A DNA stretch of 64,000 nt from Spirodela intermedia (lineage: Eukaryota > Streptophyta > Magnoliopsida > Alismatales > Araceae). Position numbers and translations under genes: made by a program. Where the stretch lies: the NCBI GenBank assembly GCA_902729315.2, contig LR746264.1, positions 10,447,878 through 10,511,877 on the forward strand. The letters run 5' to 3'. Position 1 is the first letter of the stretch. Every line of letters starts with the position of its first letter. Below are positions 22,140 through 31,396 of this stretch, piece by piece. The notes under the pieces are model-generated. The model searched no databases. It had not been told where the DNA came from and worked only from the letters and a program-made list of their open reading frames with translations.

Positions 22140-23645
22140 AGAGCAAAAGAATCAATTAAGAGGAAAACACACCAAGAAACCCTTTTGGACCTTGCCTTTA
22201 GCATATTGCAGAAAAAAATAAATTAATAGAGGATTAAAAGCCAACTGATGAGGTAGTGTTTCGCATAAGCATTGAGCAGGTAGACGTGAAAAGAACACCC
22301 AATGAATTTGACCTTGAGAATCAAGAATGAATTTAACCTTGAGAAAAGAGCAAGGATTCTTTCAATCTTCCTTGCCATCATTTTCTCATCTTCATCTTTT
22401 TCTCACCCAGCCTAAGAATCAAGAATGAGCACATTAAGCTTCCATCAACACTCATTGTTTGATGTAGCCTTGAACACAAAACCTGAAGACTAGTCCAAAA
22501 TTAGAGGTTTATCCACTTTAAAATTCGACCATAATGAAGAAAGTACTACAAGATGACTCAAAAGTTAATTAGACTACTGTATGAAAAGTTACTTTATCTC
22601 TCTATCATCCAAGAATCTATTTTGATACTAGCCGAAGTTTGTTAGGGTATATTTTATGTCATTTTAGAGTAAGGTCTAAGATCTTTCAAGAATTCTCATT
22701 TTCAAGAGCATCCCACCAAATTTTTTTAATCTATATAAATGATTCACATTATAACCTTGAGGGAATGAAAGTATTACAAGTTTATCTCTCTTACGAGGTT
22801 TCCCTTTATATATTTATAAATAAAGAATCGATACATCATCATTACTCTCCATAGTAATTTGGTGATTAAAATATTGTAACCAGTTGTCAATGAGCAAAGA
22901 ATTAATGTCCATCCTTAACAACTTGACTAAAAGAAAATTCCATGTATCTAAAATAAGTAGAGCTTACGCCAAGCAACCAAAAAAGATGAAGAGAGAATTC
23001 AAAACCTGATGGGCATGACAAATAAGGTCCAAATCATGCTTTGTTAATACTTCAATACCTATATTCACACCAAATGGGTAAAAAAATTCCATTATCATTC
23101 ATTCCCCAACCTCGAATGTCTTTACTAAGATCTGATCAAAGCAAGTGACATAGCAAACCTGTGTCATGAACCTCAGTGGAGCGGGTCAGACCCTTCAGTT
23201 TGATCCAAGTTTAACAGATCAGGGGAAAGGCCACCATGCATGCACAAAATCTTCACATCTATACGTGCAGCTACTAGAAGGCAGTAAGAACAGTCGATGC
23301 ACACATCATAAAATCCATATATCCTATTTATCGATGAACATTCGTGATTCCCTCTCGAAAAAAAGAAATTTTATGGATAATTCATTTGATATGTCAGGAG
23401 AAGGCATATTGTCTCCAAACTCTATTTGCCGAAGTATGTTTGCGCCTGTCTACATAATCATCTAGGAATATATAGTTAGGCTCTTGAAGGAAACCTCCGT
23501 ACTCAAAAAGCTTCAATAGGTCACTACATTGTCCATAAATGTTGCCTGAAAAGCGCGTAAAAAGGTATCAAATATTAATTTCCAGGATGATATCTCTCAG
23601 AACTGAATAAGGGACCATAAAACAGGCACCCTTTCCGAATGTCCA
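22140..23645 (-). pseudogene. Protein phosphatase 1 (TOPP) pseudogene, exons 2-3 and 3' region
   Basis: This stretch aligns on the same strand with the intact PP1 gene at 34575-35700: 3' untranslated region, parts of exon 3 (about 22840-22920), the intron, exon 2 (about 23003-23550) and the start of the next intron. Exon 1 is missing. There are many substitutions, a deletion of about 36 bases in exon 2 near 23302 and frameshifts. About 0.38 kb of foreign sequence (roughly 22456-22832) interrupts exon 3. It directly follows pseudogene B, mirroring the D-then-PP1 order in unit 2, so it arose by segmental duplication and keeps intron sequence. It is not a processed copy. Confidence 0.9.
22456..22832. 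mobile_element. Small insertion in PP1 pseudogene exon 3, possibly a MITE
   Basis: About 377 AT-rich bases are absent from the intact PP1 exon. The ends show a short imperfect inverted match (TTGATGTAG at the left, and CGATACATCATC at the right, whose reverse complement contains TGATGTATCG). That hints at terminal inverted repeats. No target duplication or coding frame was found, so the class is uncertain. Confidence 0.35.
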
Positions 23646-24142
23646 ATAAAGGAGAGAGAGATAAGAGCTCTTTGCTATCTGATAGTTAGGGGCGCTCCGA
23701 CGAGAGAGACGACGAACCCTGTGAGAGAGATCTCCGCGGCGGGCACGCGGCAGGTGAGACGAATACTACCAGCAGAAGAAAGGCAGGTGAAGCTCCACGA
23801 GTCGACCCCACCTGAGAGAAATCTCCACCGGAAGAGGGGGTTTTACACCGGTGGGAAGGCAACGTTACTAGAAATTGCCTAGAGACGAGAGGGCGCCGCC
23901 GCCGGCAGCTATGCGGTAATGACGTAGGCAAGTAAAGCTAAAGTCTTACCCCAATCCTCGAGGAGAAGTCAATATTTTTTTAGAGAGGGAAGGTGGCGGA
24001 GGCTGACGTTGGAGCTCGGGAAAATGTCAAAAGATACTGAGTCATCCTCATTACGACGACCACGGTAGATCCGTCAAACAGAGGAAAAATCTTCACTATA
24101 AAACGAGGACGAGGACCTCCCCCAACGTTGGATCCCTCAATA
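23646..24142. promoter_or_regulatory. 5' region of chimera C, related to D upstream sequence
   Basis: Short blocks resemble the stretch before gene D (26230-26848), such as the GACGAACCC region near 23708, the CATCAGTATT/GTCAATATTTTT segment and the run-up to the start codon. It appears to be a diverged copy of the D-type promoter. No other gene is apparent. Confidence 0.4.
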
Positions 24143-25452
24143 ATGGAAATCCGTCTTCTTCTCCCCCACCTCATTCTCTGCCTGTCGGCGACGGCCGGGG
24201 GGCGGGAATTCCTGAGCTTGGGGTCCGGGGACTCGCTCTCCCCGGAGGAAGTGGAAGACGTCCCGGTCTCCCCCAAGAGGACCTTCTCAGGCGGATTCCA
24301 CGAGGTGGGCACCAACGCCTACTGCTTCTCCGTCTGGTTCACCTCCTCCGTAGACAAAACCGTCGTTTGGATGGCCAACAGAGATAGCCCTGTGAACGGG
24401 AGGCTGTCGACCGTACGCCTGGAGAAGAGAGGTAACCTGGTGTTGAAGGACGCAGACGGGAGCCGCGTCTGGGAGACCGCCGCATCGTTGCCGGCGGCGA
24501 CCAGCGTGGAGCTCAGTGAGACGGGTAATCTGGTGCTGCTGAATCAGACAAGGGGTGTCATCTGGGAGAGCTTCGCCTCCCCAACGGACACGCTCCTTCC
24601 CCTCCAGCCGCTGACAAAGGGCAACAAGCTCGTTTCCAGAAGCGGACCTGGAAGCTATTCCTCCGGCTACTATAGCCTCCGTTTCAGCGACGACAACGTA
24701 CTAAAGATGGTGTACGACGCGCCTAAGGTCACCAGCGTGTATTGGCCGAAACCAGACAAGGACTCTAAAGGCTCCTGGTCTCCGAGGTCCAAGAGAGGGC
24801 CTCGCTGGACCAGGTCCTCTTCCCCAGAGAAGGCGGAGCCTCCGCCGCCGTGGCGACGCCGCCGCTGGAGTGGGAAAAGAGGTTCAAAATCGCGTTGGGG
24901 ACTGCCAAAGGGCTGGCCTACCTCCACCACGAGTGCCTTGAGTGGATCGTCCACTGCGACGTCAAGCCGGAGAACATCCTCGTGGACGGGGACTTCGGGC
25001 CAAAGATCGCCGACTTCGGGCTGGCCAAGCTTCTGCAGAGGGGCACCTCTGACGGCCATCTCACTCCAATCCGGGGGACCAAGGGTTACATGGCACCGGA
25101 ATGGGTCCTCAACCTCCCCGTCACCTCCAAAGTCGACGTCTACAGCTACGGCGTGGTGTTGCTGGAGATCGTCATGGGGAGGATCTCGGACGTACCGGCT
25201 GGGGAGGAAGAAGACGTGATGGGGGTGAGTCGGCTACTCGGCGGAATAAAGAGGGCGATGGGCGGCGGCGGCGACGGCCAGTGGGTCGACGACTTCGTCG
25301 ACCCGAGTTTGGGAGGGAAGTACAACAGGAAGCAGGCGACGGTGATGCTGGAGATTGCCGCGTCCTCCATGGAGGCCGATAGGACCAAGAGCCCGTCCAT
25401 GGACTCCGTGGCCGAAACCCTACTGTCGTGCGACACGGCAAGGCAGACATGA
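24143..25452 (+). pseudogene. Chimeric S-receptor kinase pseudogene C (D-type lectin joined to A-type kinase)
   Basis: Codons from the ATG at 24143 encode a signal peptide and bulb-type lectin domain of D type up to YWPKPD (about 24758). The sequence then jumps, over about 13 unmatched bases, into the middle of an A-type kinase domain (LLVSE, about 24770). The rest of the ectodomain, the transmembrane segment and the kinase N-lobe (glycine loop and ATP-binding lysine) are missing. The two parts are in different frames: the lectin frame runs on as nonsense to 25219, while the kinase frame is open through HCDVKPENILV, DFG and APEW to the stop at 25450-25452. A secreted lectin-only fragment could in principle be made, but a receptor cannot. 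It looks like the product of unequal recombination between neighbouring paralogues. Confidence 0.9.
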
Positions 25453-26848
25453 AGAACAGTAACAGGAATAGCGTTACCGTCGTCAACAGGAAGAAGAGTC
25501 CTCTAACTTCTCTCTCTCCATTAAATCAGCCACTGTAAGTCTCTCTTCTTCTTCCTCCTCCTCCTACTCTGGATCGACGCCCGGCCAGACTCTGTAGGTC
25601 GCTCTCCCCATCCAGAACTGCTGAGCGAGGTACAAGAAAAATGATTTTTTTATTATTCTCTTAAAATATGGTGATGGAAAATAACCCCACTCGGGGGAGT
25701 CAGACGACAATAAATTGTCTCTGAGGCTTCACCCCCAACCTATTAGAAAAGTTGAACAGTTGACCACTCCCCATCCTCTTCTTCTTCATTCCTTTGTGAC
25801 ATCATCAGACCTAGCAGCTTCAAGAAGACGCCTGCATTTCTCTTCTTAGTAGCGGTTGACCGGCCAGCACGCTGTGAAACTGATGGGTTCCCACCGATGA
25901 ACTCTCCGGCAGAGGATGAAACGTCTACAAAATAAACCTGTCTATTGCCTTCAGTCCTGGAGACCTGTGAGATAGGGGGATATAATACCGAGACCTGTGA
26001 GATCTCTCGGTGCGGCCGATGCGAGATGGCCAGTTTCTAGATCCTCTCGAAGTTCACTCAGATTCTTCCCGCTTCGGACGAATCTCGGTACTTTCTTGGT
26101 TCGCCGCTCGCCGCCCGACCTCTCAAGTCCCCCTTCTTTCTTCCCTGTTCGGCTCGGGTGGGGCCGAGCGCCTTCCACGTGGTCGTCCTTCGGCCAATAG
26201 GGACTCAACAGGAACCCGCCGGTGATCGGCGAGACCAGGACCTGAGAGGTCCACTCACACGAGAGCGACGGCGAACCCACCCCGTGAGATCGAGCACTGC
26301 GGGCGGAGAGAGAGAGAGAGGACACCAGCACGCAAAGATCACTCGCTGAATGTCGTGATTGGAACGGGGATAGAGATAGAGAGAGAGAGAGAGGAGGGGG
26401 GTGCGTCGGCAGGATGGTTTTACTGCGTGCCCGGTTGACTGAAAACGTAAAACATATTGGGGAAAGACCAATCTTTTCAACCCAGATTTAGTCAGCCCAC
26501 CCATCGTGACCGCGCACTGAAGGCTAGAGTAGTAGAAGTTGACATGGAGCTGAGGGGGCGACGCCGGCGGCGGCTATGAGTCAATAAATATGGGAGACTG
26601 TATGGACGGCGACAAGTTCGGGACTGAAACCTGGAGCCACACCCCATCGTAGCCCCCATCGTCGAGGAGAAGGCATCAGTATTCAGTGAGGAAGGGCAAC
26701 GTGAGGCCGACGATGAAGCTCAGAAAAATATCAAAACAAGTCGAATCCTGAACAATAAGACCAACCCTGTGGATGCCGTCCAACAGAGGGCAAATCGTCG
26801 CTAAAAACCGAGGATCTGAGGGCCTTCACAACGTGATCCCCTTCAACA
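25453..26848. other. Spacer between C and D, including D promoter region
   Basis: The first 0.45 kb matches the spacer after kinase A (10808-11200). The following part carries (GA)n tracts near 26308-26320 and 26378-26395 and the CAAAGATCACTCGCTGAATG block shared with the B upstream region. No TATA box could be picked with confidence. Short open frames on both strands look accidental. Confidence 0.45.
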
Positions 26849-29191
26849 ATGGAAACCCGTCTTCTTCTTCTTCGTGCAGCTCTTCCCCTGTTCATTCTCT
26901 GCCTGTCGGCGCCCGCCGGGGGGCGGGAATTCCTGAGCTTGCGGTCCGGGGACTCTCTCTCCCCGGAGGAGGTGGAAGACGTCCTGGTCTCCCCCAAGAG
27001 GACCTTCTCAGGCGGTTTCCACGAGGTGGGCACCAACGCCTACTGCTTCTCCGTCTGGTTCACCTCCTCCGTAGACAAAACCGTCGTTTGGATGGCCAAC
27101 AGAGATAGCCCTGTGAACGGGAGGCTGTCGACCGTACGCCTGGAGAAGAGAGGTAACCTGGTGTTGAAGGACGCAGACGGGAGCCGCGTCTGGGAGACCG
27201 CCGCATCGTTGCCGGCGGCGACCAGCGTGGAGCTCAGTGAGACGGGTAATCTGGTGCTGCTGAATCAGACAAGGGGTGTCATCTGGGAGAGCTTCGCCTC
27301 CCCAACGGACACGCTCCTTCCCCTCCAGCCGCTGACAAAGGGCAACAAGCTCGTTTCCAGAAGCGGACCTGGAAGCTATTCCTCCGGCTACTATAGCCTC
27401 CGTTTCAGCGACGACAACGTACTAAAGATGGTGTACGACGCGCCTAAGGTCACCAGCGTGTATTGGCCGAAACCAGACATTTCCACCTTCGACAGCGGGA
27501 GGTTTCCCTACAACAGCAGACGCATCGCCATGTTCGATTCCCTGGGTCATTTCTCGTCCACCGACAAACTCAAATTCAATTCCTCCGACGACACCCCCGG
27601 CCGCTGGCGGCGGCTGACCCTGGACTACGACGGGATGGCACGGCTATACACCCTGAACGGCTCCGGGAACTGGGAGGTCACCTGGAAGCCAGAGCTTCAC
27701 GCCTGCAATGTCCACGGACTCTGCGGGACATACGGCATCTGTGTTTACTCGCCGGAGCCGAGCTGCCAGTGCCCTCCGGGGTTCCGCATGATCGATCCGT
27801 CGGACTGGTCCAGAGGTTGCTCCCCTCCCTCTCCTCCCAAGTGCAACTCGTCCGAGATCGATTTCCTAGTCCTGCAGCACACAGATTACTTTGGTTATGA
27901 CCTCGAGACCTATGGAGAGAAAGTGTCTTTCGAAGACTGCAGAAACAGGTGCCTGAGCGACTGCAAGTGCAAGGGTTTGGCCTACAAGTTGAACGGGACG
28001 GGCAACTGCTACCCAAAGTTCAACCTCCTCAACGGCTACCAGATGCCCGACTACCCCACCGTCATGCTCATCAAAGTCTCCGAGAAAGAAACAACCCTAA
28101 TTGGGGACGGTGAGGCGCTGAACTGCACAGAGCAGAGGTCCGTCCTCCTCAATCAATACAGCGAAAGTGAGAGCCAGAGCCCCTACCTTAAGTACCTGGT
28201 CGCGTTCGTAGCCGCCGCCGGCGTCGTAGAGGGGATGTGCATTCTCTTCGGATGGTGGTGGATAGACAGAATACACCGCCGAGAGAAGGAGAGCACCATG
28301 GGCTACCAGGCCCTGATGCTGGGGTTTAAGCGCTTCACCTACGCAGAGCTAAAGATAGCGACCCACAACTTCAGAGAGGAGATCGGAAGGGGCGGCTTCG
28401 GTACCGTCTTCAAAGGAGTTCTCTCCGACGACAGGGTGGTGGCCGTGAAGAGGCTGGAAGTTGTGTCCCAGGGGGAGCCTGAATTCTGGGCAGAGGTCAC
28501 CTTTATAGGGAGGATAAACCACATGAACCTGCTAAAAATGTGGGGCTTCTGCGCCGAGGGGAAGCACAGACTGCTGGTCTACGAATTCATGGAGAATGGC
28601 TCTGTGGATAAGATCCTATTCTCAAGGTACGCTGCGTCCTTGGGATGGAAGAAGAGATTTGACATCGCCATGGGAACGGCCAAGGGGCTCTGTTATCTCC
28701 ATGAGGAGTGCCTCGAGTGGATCCTTCACTGCGACATCAAGCCTCAGAACATACTCCTGGACGAGAATTTCCGCCCAAAGGTGGGGGACTTCGGCATGTC
28801 CAAGCTCATCGAGAAGAACAACCTCAAATACAGATTCTCCACGGTGAGAGGAACGAGGGGTTATCTGGCGCCGGAATGGATGATAAACCAGGAGATCACT
28901 GCGAAGGCGGACGTGTTTAGCTATGGGGTCGTCCTGCTGGAGCTGGTGACTGGCAAGAGCGCGGCAGATTTCCATGAAGACGTGCACAACTTGATTCAGT
29001 GGGCACAGTCCAAGCTCAGACAAGGAGACGAGATGGGCATCGTGGATACCTCGCTGGCTGGAGATGTTAACGAAGAGCAACTTCGAAGAGTGGTGAAGGT
29101 AATCCTAATGTGTCTCGAAGTGGAGAAGGACAGGAGGCCATCCATGAGCACGGTGGTGAAGGCTCTACAGGGGGATGATGATGATTGCTAA
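26849..29191 (+). CDS. G-type lectin S-receptor-like Ser/Thr kinase (ZmPK1-like), copy D, intact
   Basis: Single-exon gene of 780 residues starting METRLLLLRAALPLFILCLS, a clear signal peptide. Bulb-type lectin (about 28-150), S-locus glycoprotein region, EGF-like (CNVHGLCGTYGIC, about 286), PAN with cysteine-rich FEDCRNRCLSDCKCKG, transmembrane helix (about 449-472) and kinase (about 505-775) follow in order. The kinase has GRGGFGTVFKG (about 513), VAVKR lysine, HCDIKPQN (about 627), DFG (about 647) and APEW, so it should be active and is non-RD (HCD). Several N-glycosylation sites lie in the ectodomain. A 463-base stretch of the lectin region is identical to pseudogene C. It is the only complete kinase in unit 2. 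Its ligand and pathway are unknown; related receptors act at the plasma membrane in defence or stress signalling. Confidence 0.93.
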   Translation: METRLLLLRAALPLFILCLSAPAGGREFLSLRSGDSLSPEEVEDVLVSPKRTFSGGFHEVGTNAYCFSVWFTSSVDKTVVWMANRDSPVNGRLSTVRLEKRGNLVLKDADGSRVWETAASLPAATSVELSETGNLVLLNQTRGVIWESFASPTDTLLPLQPLTKGNKLVSRSGPGSYSSGYYSLRFSDDNVLKMVYDAPKVTSVYWPKPDISTFDSGRFPYNSRRIAMFDSLGHFSSTDKLKFNSSDDTPGRWRRLTLDYDGMARLYTLNGSGNWEVTWKPELHACNVHGLCGTYGICVYSPEPSCQCPPGFRMIDPSDWSRGCSPPSPPKCNSSEIDFLVLQHTDYFGYDLETYGEKVSFEDCRNRCLSDCKCKGLAYKLNGTGNCYPKFNLLNGYQMPDYPTVMLIKVSEKETTLIGDGEALNCTEQRSVLLNQYSESESQSPYLKYLVAFVAAAGVVEGMCILFGWWWIDRIHRREKESTMGYQALMLGFKRFTYAELKIATHNFREEIGRGGFGTVFKGVLSDDRVVAVKRLEVVSQGEPEFWAEVTFIGRINHMNLLKMWGFCAEGKHRLLVYEFMENGSVDKILFSRYAASLGWKKRFDIAMGTAKGLCYLHEECLEWILHCDIKPQNILLDENFRPKVGDFGMSKLIEKNNLKYRFSTVRGTRGYLAPEWMINQEITAKADVFSYGVVLLELVTGKSAADFHEDVHNLIQWAQSKLRQGDEMGIVDTSLAGDVNEEQLRRVVKVILMCLEVEKDRRPSMSTVVKALQGDDDDC

Positions 29192-30185
29192 CTTTTTTGG
29201 ATCGACAAGTTTGCGGCCATGTCTTTTTGGATAGCTCCAAACAAGAAATAGATGCCAAAAGCATACCAAGATACCCTGCAGATTCATACTTCATGCGTAT
29301 GTGTGCCCACCCTACAAACCATGGTTATCTTGCCTGAAGAAAATTTAAAGACCCTCTACCCTCTACCCTCGTTTCACACATACCATCATGGGTGGGGATC
29401 TTGGTCATCTTTATCGCCTATTTCAAGAACTTATCCGCGCATTTCTCCTCCAACAGCAGAAATTCTCTGGCGGGTTCAATTACGGTAGTCTTCAACACCC
29501 GCCCTTCCATCTTCTTGGTGCAATGGCAGTAGGCTACTGGAATGCATCGCAGCTACCTCTTGGGATCCTTCTATTCGAGCCCTATTCAGCCTCGATGCTG
29601 AACAAACTTCCTGCGACTTAAGCATCGTCATTCTGTGACAAATCAGGCGAAGAAACCAGGCTGTTCCCTTCTCGAATGCTTGGTGTATAATGACAACAGG
29701 GAAGGAAGAATGAAGAACACATCTGCGTAAAGAGGAAACTGGAATTTCTGGGGTTTCCTGAACATATGAAAGAAATCCGAAACTTTATACCTCCTGCTAC
29801 ATCCTCTCCATCAAGGTCCAACTTGCTTTAGTGCATCGGTTGGACAGTACAATGATACCTCCTGTCCAAGTCTTCTTTGTATGGGTAGATCATGTTGACT
29901 GTTCATCTGAATGAGGATATTAAACTAAGAATAAGATGTATAGTCCATGCTTCTGTAATCTTTCCAGTATCAGAGCTAGAAATCATATAACACCGAAGAA
30001 AGTTCATCTGACCCGAGCTTGAAGGATATTAAAGCTAGAAATCATATTTATGTGAGAATTTCTCACTCTGGGAAGTTTCTACGGTCTGTCGGCGGCATAT
30101 CAGTTGGCGCGCAGAAAGGGAGGATGAACCTGAAAAGGCCAAGGTCTCTAAAGGCTTTGTTGAAATCATTTCATATGCGTTGTTT
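29192..30185. other. Intergenic downstream of kinase D
   Basis: Only short frames occur. The longest, 29388-29621 on the plus strand (77 codons), resembles nothing I know and has no visible gene context. The 3' end of D transcripts should lie within the first few hundred bases. Confidence 0.3.
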
Positions 30186-30360
30186 TTCGTCTGGCCCAAT
30201 AATGTCGACCCTCTTGTAGTAGCCCTGATGGGCTAATTAATGGCCCAATTTGTCCTTCTGCAGAGCGTCGGGTAAACTGCGCAGTTGGATCAAAACCCAT
30301 CCTCATTCAACATTTTAAACAAGGCCCGATAAAAGCCCAAAAGGCCCATTCTCTATCACC
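30186..30360. promoter_or_regulatory. Cluster of GGCCCA-type elements without an adjacent gene
   Basis: Five or more site II-like elements (GGCCCA or AAGCCCA) fall at about 30193, 30241, 30324, 30335 and 30345. Further ones occur near 30722 and 30802. Kinase D ends 1 kb upstream and the PP1 gene is on the opposite strand with its promoter near 36.8 kb, so no gene in view uses them. They may mark the promoter of a lost or unrecognised transcript. Confidence 0.35.
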
Positions 30361-30380
30361 TTTGAGAGGTGGGGGTTGGA

Positions 30381-31352
30381 GGGGAGAGAGAGAGAGAGAG
30401 AGATAGAGAGATCTAAGCCTACGCAGGATGTCAACAATTTTTACGAGGTTTGAGCGTGGCCAAATCGGGCCCGATTCCAACCACTTTCACAATGTCTGAG
30501 TCTAGATGATTTTTTTGTTGTCTTTAGAGTCACCTTTGAGAAGAGCGAGAGAGAGAGAGAGAGAGAGAGAGCTAATGCCTGAAAAGGATAAATTTAAAAT
30601 TTATTTTTTTGAAAATGAGGCTTTCAAGAATGGTTAGAGTAAATAAAAATCAGGTAAATTAAAAATTTCCCCTTCGAGAATATATATTTATATATAAATA
30701 GAGAGAGAGAGAGACAGTTATAGCCCAAAAGCCCAGTGCCAGGTATGAACCATTTTTCTTAGGTCTGAGCCGTTGTTAAATCTGATCCACGTCCATTTCC
30801 GGCCCAATTTTAGTATAATCAGCTCTAGGGTTAGTGAGCGAGCGAGCGAGAGAGAGAGAAGAGAGAGGAGAGATGATATAATCTTAAACCGAAATACGGT
30901 CAGCTCTTCCCAAATCTTAAACCCAAAACCCTGAATAGAGGTGCCTATGAGCCTGACCTGGGATCAGTCGTCAGGGGAAAAAAAGGGAAAAGAAAGACTG
31001 CATGTACAAAGAAATGGGGTGGAGAAGAGTCTAATTAAGATGAAGAACGAAGAACAAACGGAAGATCGGCTGATCTTAGTGTCGTTCAAGGCGGCCTCTG
31101 GAGACTGGCTCCTGAGACCGCCGCCGGGATAAATTACTGAGGCCAACTCCGTCTGGCTTTGAGGCCTCCGGCCACTAGAGCCCGCTCCCACAGCATCTCC
31201 CAGTTAGACGCAGCGTAGAGATTCTCAAAATGGACCTGTCCAATCAGAATATAAGAGAGATTAAGACAGAGAGGCAAAAGTATGGAGGAGGGAGGGAGGG
31301 AGGGAGGGAGGGAGGGTGTTCACATGAATAGCAGTTACAGGATGCTATAGAA

Positions 31353-31391
<39 letters not shown>
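30381..31391. repeat. Cluster of (GA)n, (GGGA)n and (CT)n microsatellites
   Basis: (GA)n tracts occur at about 30384-30406, 30547-30571, 30700-30714 and 30845-30875. A GGGA tetranucleotide run lies at about 31286-31316 and (CT)n at about 31357-31391. Small frames between them (for example 30941-31132) look accidental. Confidence 0.85.

Positions 31392-31396
<5 letters not shown>

Noticed and set aside
22140-23645. Retroposed (processed) PP1 copy
   Set aside because: Intron and 3' flanking sequence of the parent are retained, which points to DNA-level duplication.
30384-31391. Possible CRISPR-like or satellite array
   Set aside because: These are only short simple-sequence tracts without a regular repeat-spacer structure, and this is a plant genome.
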